Positions 44,122-53,329 are shown, counted from the stretch's first letter. The stretch is 64,000 nt of DNA from Bacillota bacterium (GCA_023412715.1 JAEZCC010000045.1:62001-126000); one strand, 5' to 3'. The notes: generated by a model not told the origin, from the letters alone. Numbers and translations: made by a program.

Positions 44122-46098
44122 TTATTGTTCGTCTTCTTTCTTCCGTTTCCGGGTCTGGCTTGCTTTCGTCCTTCCTGCGGCTTTGGCCTGCGGCTTCCTG
44201 CGCCTGCAGCGCAGGTAGATGACCGAAAGAGGCGGCAGGGTCAGGCTGATGGACTGGCCGCAGCCGTGCATGCCGGGCTCGGAGGTACGGATGTCGTTCC
44301 CGTTTGTGATGCCGCTGCCGCCGTAGCGGGCGTCGTCCGAAGAGAAAACCTCTTCATAAACGCCGGCGTACGGCGCGCCGATGCGGTAGTCGTCGCGCCG
44401 GACCGGCAGAAAATTGCACACCGCGACGATCTCCCTGCCGGATTTGTCAATCCTGCGGAATGCAATCACGCTCTGGGTGTAATCGTCGTTCGCAATCCAC
44501 GCGAACCCTTCCCACGAAAAGTCCACTTCCCAGAAAGCCGGCGTCTTCAGGTAAAAATGGTTCAGGTCGCGGAAAAACGCTTTCTGCTTCTGGTGCTGCT
44601 CGTAGTCCAGCAGCAGCCAGTCCAGCTCTTTCTCGTAGTTCCACTCGATGAACTGGCTGAATTCCGTCCCCATGAAGATCAGCTTCTTGCCGGGGTGGGC
44701 CATCATATAGCAAAGGAACGCGCGCACGCCGGCGAACTTCTGCTCGTAGTTCCCCGGCATCTTGCCGATCAGCGAGCCTTTGCCGTGCACCACCTCGTCG
44801 TGCGAAACAGGCAGGACGTAATTCTCCGAAAAGGCATAGAAGAAAGAAAACGTGATATTGTCGTGGTGGTATTTCCGGGCAAGGGGGTCCAGCGACATAT
44901 AGTGCAGCATGTCGTTCATCCAGCCCATATTCCATTTGTAGTTGAACCCCAGTCCCCCGCAGTACGTCGGGCGGGAAACCATCGGCCAGGACGTGGATTC
45001 CTCCGCGATCATCATGGCGTCCGGGAAAAGGGCAAAAACCGTCTCGTTCAGCCGCTTGAGAAAATCGACCGCCTCCAGATTCTCTTTTCCCCCGTTCTTG
45101 TTCGGGATCCATTCGCCGGCCGGGCGGCTGTAGTCGAGGTAGAGCATGGACGCGACCGCGTCGGCCCGGATGCCGTCGATATGGTACTTTTCGAACCAGA
45201 AGACGGCGCTGGAGATGAGGAAGCTGACGACCTCGCTTTTGCCGTAATCAAAGACAAGCGTGCCCCATTCCTTATGCTCGCCTTTGCGCGGGTCGGCGTA
45301 TTCATAGCAGGGCGTGCCGTCGAAGCGCGCCAGGCCGTGCTCGTCCTTCGGAAAATGCGCCGGCACCCAGTCCATAATGACGCCGATGCCCGCTTCATGG
45401 CATTTTTCCACAAAGCTCATGAACTGCTTCGGCTCCCCGTAGCGCGACGTGGGGGCAAAATACCCCGTGACCTGATACCCCCACGAGCCGTCGTACGGGT
45501 ACTCGGTCACAGGCAGCAGCTCGACGTGCGTATAGCCCATGTCTTTCACATAGGGAATCAGCTCGTCTGCAAGCCTGTCGTAGGAAAAGACATTGCCGTC
45601 CTTGTACCTGCGCCACGACCCGGGGTGAATCTCGTAGATGTTGACCGGGCTGCTGTAATGCGGATGCGCCGCCTTCCGGCGGGACCATTCGCCGTCGCGC
45701 CACTCGAACCCGGAGAGGTCATAGTATTTCGAAGAATTGCCCGGAGCGGATTCGAAATGGAACGCATAAGGGTCGCTTTTCAGAATCTCGTGCCCGTCCT
45801 CCGTGAAGATGCAGAATTTGTAGCACGCGAACTGCGGAAGCTCAAACGGAAGCCGGCATTCCCAGACGCCGCCCTCCTCCGCCCGCGCCATGACGTTCGC
45901 TTCGGCGTCCCATTCGTTGAAATCCCCAACGACCGACACGCCGGCGGCATGCGGAGCCCAAACGCGGCAGCTCATGCCCGTTTCCCCGTTCCGGACGGAT
46001 TTATGTACCCCGAAATATTCGTAAGCCTTGCTGTTTTTTCCCTCGCAAAACAGCTTCAGGGGAAGGTCCTCGGTGTTGCCTGAGGAATAAGTCTGCAC
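44122..46098 (-). CDS. glgB: 1,4-alpha-glucan branching enzyme
   Basis: A 658-residue GH13 enzyme that creates alpha-1,6 branches in glycogen. A CBM48 domain leads (RVWAPHAAGVSVVGDFNEWD). The barrel holds the nucleophile Asp in GIRADAVASMLYLDY, the acid Glu in MMIAEESTSWP, and Asp in LPVSHDEVVHGKGS. The alpha-amylase C-domain follows, then a basic tail (RCRRRKPQAKAAGRTKAS...) that is unusual and may bind nucleic acid, glycogen or membranes non-specifically. The start is GTG 46098, 8 bases after GGGAG. First gene of glgBCDA. Confidence 0.95.
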   Translation of the reverse strand: MQTYSSGNTEDLPLKLFCEGKNSKAYEYFGVHKSVRNGETGMSCRVWAPHAAGVSVVGDFNEWDAEANVMARAEEGGVWECRLPFELPQFACYKFCIFTEDGHEILKSDPYAFHFESAPGNSSKYYDLSGFEWRDGEWSRRKAAHPHYSSPVNIYEIHPGSWRRYKDGNVFSYDRLADELIPYVKDMGYTHVELLPVTEYPYDGSWGYQVTGYFAPTSRYGEPKQFMSFVEKCHEAGIGVIMDWVPAHFPKDEHGLARFDGTPCYEYADPRKGEHKEWGTLVFDYGKSEVVSFLISSAVFWFEKYHIDGIRADAVASMLYLDYSRPAGEWIPNKNGGKENLEAVDFLKRLNETVFALFPDAMMIAEESTSWPMVSRPTYCGGLGFNYKWNMGWMNDMLHYMSLDPLARKYHHDNITFSFFYAFSENYVLPVSHDEVVHGKGSLIGKMPGNYEQKFAGVRAFLCYMMAHPGKKLIFMGTEFSQFIEWNYEKELDWLLLDYEQHQKQKAFFRDLNHFYLKTPAFWEVDFSWEGFAWIANDDYTQSVIAFRRIDKSGREIVAVCNFLPVRRDDYRIGAPYAGVYEEVFSSDDARYGGSGITNGNDIRTSEPGMHGCGQSISLTLPPLSVIYLRCRRRKPQAKAAGRTKASQTRKRKKEDEQ

Positions 46099-46143
46099 AG
46101 GAACAACTCCCTTTCGGTTTGGTGGCCGGCTCTATTTGCTTTT

Positions 46144-46171
46144 ATCATATCACATCTTGGTAAAATATCAA
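46144..46171 (-). promoter_or_regulatory. Promoter of the glycogen operon
   Basis: TTGATA (46171-46166), 16-base spacer, TATGAT (46149-46144) on the minus strand, 46 bases before the glgB start. Confidence 0.65.
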
Positions 46172-46209
46172 GTAAATTAGTCAATTTCTTTTAATATATC
46201 TATCTTATT

Positions 46210-46231
46210 CAATACTTTTTTGTATGTATTG
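46210..46231. promoter_or_regulatory. Inverted repeat upstream of the glg promoter
   Basis: CAATAC-N10-GTATTG (46210-46215, 46226-46231), some 40 bases upstream of the -35 box in a very AT-rich stretch. Position would suit an activator or repressor site; the cognate protein is unknown. Confidence 0.35.
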
Positions 46232-46361
46232 TTATAAAAAGTGCTGATTTGTTCGACTAAAGGATTTGCGTTTTTTATTGTACCACATGCGGAATGTCGA
46301 TTTCTGGAAGGATACCGCGTTTTTCCTGTGCGCGGCGTCCCCGGAAGCCGCCCGCAGCAGC

Positions 46362-46396
46362 AAAAAAGCCGGCCCCGCGGGGAAAACGGGGCCGGT
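46362..46396 (-). terminator. Terminator of the marR-ABC operon
   Basis: CCGGCCCCG/CGGGGCCGG stem (46369-46377, 46387-46395) followed on the minus strand by CTTTTTT (46368-46362), 27 bases past the exporter stop. Confidence 0.85.
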
Positions 46397-46421
46397 CTTG
46401 CCGAAAGGAAAAAACGGAAAA

Positions 46422-49292
46422 TCAGATTGCGGACGGGCCGGTGAACTGGCTGTTGTAAAGGTCGGCGTAGAAGCCTTTTTTCTCCATCAGTTCCCTGTGG
46501 CTGCCCTTTTCAATAATGGTGCCGTGGTTCATCACAAGAATCAGCTTGGCGTCGCGGATGGTGGAAAGCCTGTGGGCAATTACGAAATTGGTCCTGCCCT
46601 GCATCAGCACGCTCATCGCCTTCTGGATCAGCACCTCGGTGCGGGTGTCGACCGAGCTTGTCGCTTCGTCGAGGATCAGCACCGCCGGGTCGGCCAGAAT
46701 CGCGCGCGCAATGGTCAGAAGCTGCTTCTGCCCCTGCGAGATGTTCGACGCCTCTTCGTTCAGGACGGTCTTGTAGCCCTCGGGCAGGCTGCGGATGAAA
46801 TGGTCGGCGTGCGCCGCCTGCGCCGCCCGCACAATCTCGTCATGCGTGGCGTCCATTCGGCCGTAGCGGATGTTGTCCTCGATGGTGCCGTTGAAGAGCC
46901 ACGTGTCCTGAAGCACCATGCCGAACATGGTGCGCAGGCTGCCGCGCTTCATCCGGCGCAGGTCCACGCCGTCGAAGGTGATGGCGCCGCCGTTGATCTC
47001 ATAGAACCGCATCAGCAGGTTGACCAGCGTCGTTTTGCCCGCGCCGGTCGGCCCGACAATCGCGATTGTCTCCCCTTTGCGGATGGAAAGGTTCATGTTC
47101 TCAATCAGAGGCTGATCTTCCCTGTAGCGGAAGCTGACCCGGTCGAACGCGATGTCCCCGCGCGGCTGCGCGATGACCGCGGCGTCCTGCGGGTCTGGGA
47201 GCTCCTCTTCCTCGTCCATGACCTCAAACACGCGCTCGGCGCATGCCACGGTGGACTGGATCACGTTCGCGATGTTGGCCGTCTGCACAATGGGCTGGGC
47301 AAACGAGCGCGAATAGGTGATGAACGCCGTGATGTCGCCGATGTTGAGCCAGGTCTTCGTGACGAAGATGCCGCCGACGACCGAGATAAGCACATAGCCC
47401 ACGTTGCTGATGAAATTCATGAGCGGGAACATCACACCGGAGAGGAACTGCGCCTTCCAGCCCGCGCTGTACAGATTCTCGTTGACGGCCTCGAACGTGC
47501 GCACGGATTCCTTTTCACGCCCGAACGCCTTGACAATGCGGTGGCCCGTGAACATCTCTTCCGTATGGCCGCTGAGGCTGCCGAGGAATTTCTGCTGATC
47601 GGCGTAGAATTTCTGCGAATGCTTCGTAATGACGACGGTCACGAGCAGATACAGCGGCAGGGTCAGAAGGACAATCAGCGTCAGAATCGGGCTGATGGTC
47701 AGCATCATGATGACGTAGCCCGCAATCTGCAGGACCGACTGAATCAGCTGCGTCAGGCCCTGCTGCAGCGTACCGGCAATGGTGTCGATGTCGTTCGTCA
47801 TGCGGCTGAGGATCTCGCCGTTCGTGTGCGAATCGTAATAGCGCAGCGGCAGCCGCGCAAGCTTGCCGTCGACGTCCTTGCGCATTTCGTACACGACTTC
47901 CTGCGCGACCGTGGACATGACGTACTGCATCACGAAAGCGAACACCGAGCTGACGATGTAAACGGCCAGCAGGAAAAGCAGGGTCTTCGCGATCTCGCCG
48001 AATTGGATGCTGCCGCCGGAATGGCGGATGTCCCCGACATATTTGCTGAGGTTCGCGTCCGACACGTTGGTGATCTTCACGTCGGACGACTGGATGGACT
48101 GGTTGCCGCTCACAAAATCGGACGGCAGCTTTTTCATCACGTCGAAGAAGGTCTGCGCGATCTCAGCCCGGCGGCCGTAATCGTTTGTGCTCTTAATCTG
48201 CGGCAGGGCTGCCAGTTGGCGGAACAGGTCGAACTGCGCCTGCGTCATTTTCATTTTGGAAAGGAACGCCTGCGTGACGGCGTCCTTCGCCTTTGCTTCC
48301 GCCTGGGCCTTCGCGTCCGAAAGCTTCTTGTCGAGGTCGGTCTGCTGACCCGCGAAGGCTTCGTCCACCTTCCTTCTGGCCGCGGCCTGCGCCTGGGTTT
48401 TCGCGTCCGCGAGCTTTTTGTCAAGCTCGGCCTTCTGAGCCGCGAACGCCCCGTCTACCTTCGCTTTGGCCGCGGCTTCCGCCTGCGACTTCGCGGCGGT
48501 GAGCTGCTTGTCGAGCTGCGGCTGCTGCTTTGCAAACCGGGCGTCCACGCCGGCTTTCGCTTTTGCGTCGGCCTGCGCGTAAGCGCTCTGCAGAGCCTGC
48601 GTGTAACCGGGAAGAGACGGGTAGCTCTGTGCGGGCACTCCCGGCGCCGCGGACGCGAACTGCCGGTCAACCGCCTGCTTTGCCGCGGCCTCCGCCTGTT
48701 TCTGTGCCTCGGCGTAAGCCGACTGCTTCTGCGCGGCGGCCTGTGCATTAAACTGTTGTCCGACCGCGGCGTCGGCAGCTTTTACGGCGGAAGCATACGC
48801 CTGCTGTTTCTGCGCGGCAACCTGCTCGCCGAACTGTTTTTCCACCGCGGCGTCGGCAGCCTTTTCGGCGGAGGCGTACGCCTGCTGCTTCTGCGACTTC
48901 ACCGTCGCGGAGAACGTCTCCTCGACTTTCGAATCCGCCGTCCTGACCGCCTGCTGCACCGCGTCGTCGTACTGGCGGACCGCCTGCTTCAGCTCCGGCT
49001 GCGCCTTGTCGATCCCGTCCACAATGGACTTTGAGACAAAGCCGTCGGTCACCTGGTTCATGGCGTTGCCGGTAATCTTCGGGCCGAGGACGGTAAACGC
49101 CGTGCTGAAGACCGCGAACACAAAAACGATGATAAGGTTGACCTTCTGCGGCCTCAGGTAGCGGAGCAGGCGCCGGATGGTCCCGCCGAAATCTTTGGCT
49201 TTTTCCGCCTTCATCGCCATGGGCGGGCCGCCGTGGCCTCCGCCGAAACCGTGCGGCCGGGCGGCGTTCCTTTTTTTCTCTGCGCTGCTCAT
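46422..49292 (-). CDS. ABC exporter half-transporter with a ~350-residue repeat-rich extracytoplasmic insertion
   Basis: A 956-residue half-transporter; the usual length is ~580-620. Helix 1 is at ~52-72 and helix 2 at ~434-458. Between them, where normal exporters have a short outer loop, lie ~350 residues rich in Ala, Lys, Gln and Asp: 27-residue units from 127, three 30-residue units at 253-342, and a mixed region to 430. The rest is standard: coupling region DSHTNGEILSRMTNDIDTI, Walker A GPTGAGKTT, signature SNISQGQKQ, Walker B VLILDEATSSVD, then the switch His in NFVIAHRLSTI. Its start overlaps the upstream exporter gene by 4 bp; the two proteins should form a heterodimer controlled by the MarR protein. 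Confidence 0.92.
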   Translation of the reverse strand: MSSAEKKRNAARPHGFGGGHGGPPMAMKAEKAKDFGGTIRRLLRYLRPQKVNLIIVFVFAVFSTAFTVLGPKITGNAMNQVTDGFVSKSIVDGIDKAQPELKQAVRQYDDAVQQAVRTADSKVEETFSATVKSQKQQAYASAEKAADAAVEKQFGEQVAAQKQQAYASAVKAADAAVGQQFNAQAAAQKQSAYAEAQKQAEAAAKQAVDRQFASAAPGVPAQSYPSLPGYTQALQSAYAQADAKAKAGVDARFAKQQPQLDKQLTAAKSQAEAAAKAKVDGAFAAQKAELDKKLADAKTQAQAAARRKVDEAFAGQQTDLDKKLSDAKAQAEAKAKDAVTQAFLSKMKMTQAQFDLFRQLAALPQIKSTNDYGRRAEIAQTFFDVMKKLPSDFVSGNQSIQSSDVKITNVSDANLSKYVGDIRHSGGSIQFGEIAKTLLFLLAVYIVSSVFAFVMQYVMSTVAQEVVYEMRKDVDGKLARLPLRYYDSHTNGEILSRMTNDIDTIAGTLQQGLTQLIQSVLQIAGYVIMMLTISPILTLIVLLTLPLYLLVTVVITKHSQKFYADQQKFLGSLSGHTEEMFTGHRIVKAFGREKESVRTFEAVNENLYSAGWKAQFLSGVMFPLMNFISNVGYVLISVVGGIFVTKTWLNIGDITAFITYSRSFAQPIVQTANIANVIQSTVACAERVFEVMDEEEELPDPQDAAVIAQPRGDIAFDRVSFRYREDQPLIENMNLSIRKGETIAIVGPTGAGKTTLVNLLMRFYEINGGAITFDGVDLRRMKRGSLRTMFGMVLQDTWLFNGTIEDNIRYGRMDATHDEIVRAAQAAHADHFIRSLPEGYKTVLNEEASNISQGQKQLLTIARAILADPAVLILDEATSSVDTRTEVLIQKAMSVLMQGRTNFVIAHRLSTIRDAKLILVMNHGTIIEKGSHRELMEKKGFYADLYNSQFTGPSAI
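48267..48536 (-). repeat. Three tandem 90-bp repeats inside the ABC exporter gene
   Basis: Residues 253-282, 283-312 and 313-342 share the pattern FA-Q---LDK-L--AK-QA-A-A--KVD-A. Each unit is 30 codons, long enough for several helical turns, and predicted to be helical and coiled-coil prone. Confidence 0.85.
48660..48914 (-). repeat. Second repeat type (27 to 31 codons) in the same gene
   Basis: Residues 127-153, 154-180 and 181-211 share F---V-(S/A)QKQ-AYA-A-KAA-AAV--Q. DNA copies include the same GCGTACGCCTGCTG-type stretches. A Pro-rich spacer (~216-228) separates these from the 30-residue units. Confidence 0.8.
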
Positions 49293-51016
49293 GCCAGTTC
49301 CTCCTCTGTCAGCTGCGACGAAACAATTTCGCTGTAAACCTCGCAGCTTTTCATCAGTTCACGGTGAGTGCCGACGCCCGCCACGCGGCCCTCGTCAAGC
49401 ACAATGATGCGGTCCGCGTCCATGACCGTTCCGACGCGCTGCGCCACAAGGATCACGGTCGCCTGCGACGTCTCCCGTTTCAGGGCGGCGCGCAGCTTTG
49501 CGTCCGTCTTGAAATCCAGAGCGGAGAAGGCATCGTCGAACACATAGATCTCCGGCCTGCGGATCAGCGCGCGGGCAATGGAGAGGCGCTGCTTCTGCCC
49601 GCCAGAAAGATTGAGCCCGCCTTCCGAAAGCACGGTGTCGTAGCCGTCCTCCATCTGCCCGATGAATTCGGCGGCCTGCGCGACCTCCGCCGCATGCCGC
49701 ACCTCGCCGTCGTCCGCGTCCGGCTTGCCGTACCGCAGATTTTCCGAAATGCTGCCGGTAAACAGGATGGCCTTCTGCGGGACGAAGCCGATTTTGGCGC
49801 GCAGCCCTTCTTGGGTCATGCGGCGCACGTCGACGCCATCCACCAGCACCGCGCCTTCCTCCGGGTCGTAGAACCGGGGAATCATGTTGACGAGGGTGGA
49901 TTTGCCGCTGCCGGTCCCGCCGATGATGGCCGTGGTCTCGCCGGGCTTCGCCGAAAACGAGATATTGCTGACGGCGGGCATCTCGGCACCGTGGTACCGG
50001 AACGTGACGTTCCGGAATTCGACATAGCCCGATTCCGAATCCGCGCTGACCGGTTCCGCCGGGTCGACGATTTCAGGCTTTGTTTCAAGCACCTCGACGA
50101 CACGGACCGCCGCGGCCTGCGCGCGCGGAACAAGGATGAACAGCATGGAGAACATCAGAAGGGAAATCAGAATCTGCAAAGCGTATTGCATGAACGCCAT
50201 CAGGTTGCCGATGTTGGTGCCGCCCTCGTTGATTTTGATTGCGCCGAACCACAGGATGCTGAGCGTGACCAGGTTCATCAGGATCATCAGGGCGGGCATC
50301 AGGAAAGCCATGATGCGATTGACCTTGATATAGGTGTTGGTGAGGTCGCGGCTCGCTTCGTCGAACCTTTTGCCTTCGTGGTCCATCCGGTTGAACGCGC
50401 GGATGACCCGCACGCCGGTCAGCTTTTCACGCAGAACGAGGTTGACGCGGTCAATTTTTTTCTGTACGGCCTTGAACAGGGGGATTCCCTTCCAGGCCAC
50501 GACGCCGATGAGCACCGCGATGACCGGCAGCGCGTAGGCGAGGATGAACGTCATGCTCGGGTCCTGCCGGAAAGCCAGGAAGGTCCCGCCCACGGCGGTA
50601 ATCGGGGCGGAAATCAGCATGTTCAGCATCATGAACGTCACGAGCTGAATCTGGGTGATGTCGTTCGTGGTGCGCGTGATGAGCGTCGACGCGCCGAACT
50701 GGTCGAACTCGTGCAGGGAAAATTTCTCGATCCTGCTGAAAATCCGGCTGCGCAGGATTTTGCCGAGCCCCATGGCCGTCGTGGAAGACAGGTAGCTCGA
50801 AACGGCGGCGCAGGCGACGCCGAGCGCAGAGACGAGCAGCATCCTGCCGCCCGTCTGCCAGATATAGCCCACGTCGTCTTTCAGGATGCCGTAATTCGTG
50901 ATGTCGGACATCAGTGTCGGCAGGTATAGGTTGGCAATCACCTGAACCGTCTGCAGAATCAGGACGCCGATCAATTGAAACAGATACGGTTTGAGGTTCC
51001 GGTATATCTTGATCAT
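49289..51016 (-). CDS. ABC exporter half-transporter (first of the pair)
   Basis: A 575-residue fusion of six helices and an ATPase of normal length. The coupling region is LHEFDQFGASTLITRTTNDI. Walker A is GGTGSGKST, the signature is NLSGGQKQR, and Walker B is IYVFDDAFSALD: the catalytic Glu is Asp, so this half probably has one weakened ATPase site, as in many heterodimeric exporters (BmrCD, TM287/288). It overlaps the marR gene and the second half-transporter gene by 4 bp each. Multidrug or lipid export is the family expectation; the substrate is unknown. Confidence 0.92.
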   Translation of the reverse strand: MIKIYRNLKPYLFQLIGVLILQTVQVIANLYLPTLMSDITNYGILKDDVGYIWQTGGRMLLVSALGVACAAVSSYLSSTTAMGLGKILRSRIFSRIEKFSLHEFDQFGASTLITRTTNDITQIQLVTFMMLNMLISAPITAVGGTFLAFRQDPSMTFILAYALPVIAVLIGVVAWKGIPLFKAVQKKIDRVNLVLREKLTGVRVIRAFNRMDHEGKRFDEASRDLTNTYIKVNRIMAFLMPALMILMNLVTLSILWFGAIKINEGGTNIGNLMAFMQYALQILISLLMFSMLFILVPRAQAAAVRVVEVLETKPEIVDPAEPVSADSESGYVEFRNVTFRYHGAEMPAVSNISFSAKPGETTAIIGGTGSGKSTLVNMIPRFYDPEEGAVLVDGVDVRRMTQEGLRAKIGFVPQKAILFTGSISENLRYGKPDADDGEVRHAAEVAQAAEFIGQMEDGYDTVLSEGGLNLSGGQKQRLSIARALIRRPEIYVFDDAFSALDFKTDAKLRAALKRETSQATVILVAQRVGTVMDADRIIVLDEGRVAGVGTHRELMKSCEVYSEIVSSQLTEEELA

Positions 51017-51552
51017 TCTGCACCTCTGTCGTTAAAATGATGAAAATGGGAAGGCCGGTCGTCCGGCCGGTGCAAATCCGACTGCCGCTTGATGTAGACG
51101 AACGCTTCGTTGATCAGCTCCGTAAGCGTCACGCTCTTCTCGACCCCGAGGTATTCCACAAGCCCGCGGAACTTTCCCACCATATGGCTTCTCTGCCCTT
51201 CGACCAGTTTCCGCCCCTTCTCAAGCAGCCGCACGCGTACAATGCGGCGGTCGTTTTTATCCATCGTGCGCTCGAGCATCTCTTTTTCTTCAAGGGCGGC
51301 AAGAAGCGGCGTGATGGAGGGCGGCTTGACAGCAAGCGTCTTGCTCAGCTCTGAAACGGGCACCCCCTCGGGGTAGCGGCTGTACGATTCGCTCAGCACA
51401 AACAGCAGGATGATCTCGCTGCCCTTGAGCCCGTGGCAGGGCTGCCGGGGGCCAAACGGCGGCTTGTGCTCTTCCCGGTGGAGCTTTCTGAACTGAAAAA
51501 AAGCACGGATCAGATCTTCCGTCACCGTATTCAAATCCGCCTGCTGCGGCAT
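51013..51552 (-). CDS. MarR-family regulator of the exporter operon
   Basis: A 179-residue winged-helix regulator. Helices and wing are visible: SEIILLFVLSESYSRYPEG, VPVSELSKTLAVKPPSITPL as the recognition region, and ERTMDKNDRRIVRVRLLEKG as the wing with conserved Asp-Arg. I chose ATG 51552, which follows GAGGGG by 9 bases; a TTG at 51582 would put the ribosome site inside the gene. First gene of the marR-ABC-ABC operon, so it probably represses it until a toxic ligand binds. Confidence 0.9.
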   Translation of the reverse strand: MPQQADLNTVTEDLIRAFFQFRKLHREEHKPPFGPRQPCHGLKGSEIILLFVLSESYSRYPEGVPVSELSKTLAVKPPSITPLLAALEEKEMLERTMDKNDRRIVRVRLLEKGRKLVEGQRSHMVGKFRGLVEYLGVEKSVTLTELINEAFVYIKRQSDLHRPDDRPSHFHHFNDRGAE

Positions 51553-51591
51553 AAACAGCACCCCTCTTTGATTTACTTGCAAAAATAATAC

Positions 51592-51620
51592 TTAACTTGT
51601 CTATTTATTAGTTTGCCTAA
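51592..51620. promoter_or_regulatory. Tandem operator-like sites upstream of marR
   Basis: Two 16-base units 16 bases apart (TTAACTTGTCTATTTA from 51592, TTAGTTTGCCTAATTA from 51608) match at 12 positions. The second contains the palindrome TTAG-N5-CTAA. Located 40-70 bases before the marR start, a likely MarR binding region. Confidence 0.5.
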
Positions 51621-51857
51621 TTATATATTCCGGGAACCTCCCCGTCAAGGGTTCCGCACAGACAATGTTTTCAACTTTTTCCGTCCGTATTTGTATGAAA
51701 TGCAGCACTCCCCTTTTCCCCGGCGGGAGGAAGTTCTGCCATTTTCCCCGGCGCGCAATTTACAAACAGCCGGGGATATGATACGATAACATCAAAGCCG
51801 AAGCCGTGCGGACTCCGGCGGAAAGGCGCCGAAAACCATGCCGGGAGGAATGATTGC

Positions 51858-52283
51858 TTGCGCAAGGCAAAAACGCGGTGGATTTTGCTTCTCTCGCTGA
51901 TTCTGGCCGTTTCGCTGGGCCTCTCCGCGGCCTGCTTCTCTTTCCGCGAAGAGGATTCCCGATTTGTGTTCAGCGCCTGCGTGCTCGCAAAAGAGGGAAA
52001 TAGCAGCTTGCTGGTCTATCAAGCGGACGCATCCGCGGCGGATCGCCTCTGCGTCCTTTCGACAGGCAAGGCTGCGCTCGCGGGCCCGGACGGAAAGCCC
52101 ATTTCCGCAGACGCGTTGGAACCGGGCGGCATGATCAGGGTGACGGCCGGCGGTATTGTTTTAGCCATCTGGCCCGCAATTTATCAGGACGTATACGAAA
52201 TTTCCGCCACCGGCGAAACGAACGCCTCCCTTTACGAAGAGGGGATGAAAGCGGCCGCTCCCCACCTGGGGCAATCCGGCTGA
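51858..52283 (+). CDS. Small membrane-anchored protein (DUF3221-like)
   Basis: A 141-residue protein with a TTG start 9 bases after GGGAGG. One N-terminal helix (WILLLSLILAVSLGLSAA) anchors or exports it. The ~100-residue remainder is a small beta-rich domain with the pattern LEPGGMIRVTAGGIVLAIWP followed by a YxxVYEI strand, the type seen in DUF3221/OB-like extracytoplasmic proteins. Convergent with nothing and followed after 155 bases by proC; its role is unknown. Confidence 0.6.
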   Translation: MRKAKTRWILLLSLILAVSLGLSAACFSFREEDSRFVFSACVLAKEGNSSLLVYQADASAADRLCVLSTGKAALAGPDGKPISADALEPGGMIRVTAGGIVLAIWPAIYQDVYEISATGETNASLYEEGMKAAAPHLGQSG

Positions 52284-52438
52284 AAACGCGTGCGGCAGGC
52301 AGGCGCGGGATGCTCAGGCCTTGACGTTGGATAATTTGCAGGATAAAATAAAGCGGATGCAAGGCATGCCGCGTTGCATCCCTTTTCATCGGATATTCGC
52401 ATCATTTCTGCAATTTTAATAAAAAAGAGGTCAAAAAA

Positions 52439-53233
52439 ATGAAACTTGGCTTTATTGGCTGCGGCAACATGGCGAAGGCCATCATGGGCGGCATCATCCG
52501 GAACGGCATCGTCCCGGCGGAAGACATCGTCGCTTCGGACGTCAGCGCCGCCGCCTTGGACGCGGCTTCCAAAGCGCTGGGGATCCATACGACACAGAAA
52601 AACGACGAGGCCGCAGGGCAGTCGGAGACGCTCTTCCTTGCAGTCAAGCCCCAGTATTACGCCGAGGTCATCCGCGGGATCGCCGGCCGCGTGGGCGAAG
52701 ACCGGCTCGTCATCACAATCGCGCCCGGAAAAACGCTGGAATGGCTGGAGGACGCGTTCGGCAGGCCGGTCCATCTTGTCAGGACCATGCCGAACACCCC
52801 CGCGATGGTCGGGGAAGGAATCACTGCCGCCTGCCCGAACCGTTACGTGACGGAGGAGGAAAAGCGGCGGGCGCTGTCCCTGCTCTCCGGCTTCGGCAAA
52901 GCGGAGCTTGTGCCGGAAAACCTGATGGACGCGGTCGTGTCGGTCAGCGGCAGCTCCCCCGCATACGTCTTTATGATGATTGAGGCGATGGCGGACGCAG
53001 CCGTCGCGGACGGCATGCCGCGCGCGCAGGCCTACACGTTTGCCGCGCAGGCCGTGATGGGCAGCGCCAAAATGGTGCTTGAAACCGGAAAACACCCGGG
53101 GGAGCTGAAAGACATGGTCTGCTCCCCCGCCGGCACAACCATAGAGGCCGTGCGCGTGCTGGAGGAAAAAGGCTTCCGCAGCAGCATTATGGAAGCGATG
53201 AGGGCCTGCACGCAGAAAGCAAGGTCCATGTAA
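52439..53233 (+). CDS. proC: Pyrroline-5-carboxylate reductase
   Basis: A 264-residue enzyme, normal length, that makes proline from 1-pyrroline-5-carboxylate with NAD(P)H. The N-terminal Rossmann motif is LGFIGCGNMAKAIMGGII. Substrate-site segments are LAVKPQYYAEVIRGI, LVRTMPNTPAMVGEGITAAC and VSVSGSSPAYVFMMIEAMAD, and the family signature near the end is PGELKDMVCSPAGTTIEAV. AAGAGG precedes the ATG. No other proline gene (proA, proB) lies in the window, and a strong terminator follows. Confidence 0.97.
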   Translation: MKLGFIGCGNMAKAIMGGIIRNGIVPAEDIVASDVSAAALDAASKALGIHTTQKNDEAAGQSETLFLAVKPQYYAEVIRGIAGRVGEDRLVITIAPGKTLEWLEDAFGRPVHLVRTMPNTPAMVGEGITAACPNRYVTEEEKRRALSLLSGFGKAELVPENLMDAVVSVSGSSPAYVFMMIEAMADAAVADGMPRAQAYTFAAQAVMGSAKMVLETGKHPGELKDMVCSPAGTTIEAVRVLEEKGFRSSIMEAMRACTQKARSM

Positions 53234-53247
53234 GGCAAAAGACGGCA

Positions 53248-53300
53248 AACGGCGGCATGCGCCCGGCAAAAGGGACGCATGCCGCCGTTTTCTGTTTTCA
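53248..53300 (+). terminator. Terminator of proC
   Basis: Perfect 14-bp stem AACGGCGGCATGCG with its complement (53248-53261, 53276-53289), then TTCTGTTTT. It also lies 30 bases beyond the stop of the convergent GH13 gene and may serve both. Confidence 0.85.
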
Positions 53301-53329
53301 CGGGCTTCCCGGAACCGGAGCGCCCGCCG

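Noticed and set aside
42844..46083. 1079-codon open frame antisense to glgC and glgB
   Set aside because: Low-complexity Arg/Val/His composition without motifs; both genes on the other strand are certain.
48267..48914. CRISPR-like repeat array
   Set aside because: The repeats are in-frame codon repeats of the exporter gene without unique spacers.
46266..49034. 922-codon open frame antisense to the ABC exporter
   Set aside because: Mirrors the repeat-rich exporter gene; no ribosome site or recognisable domain.
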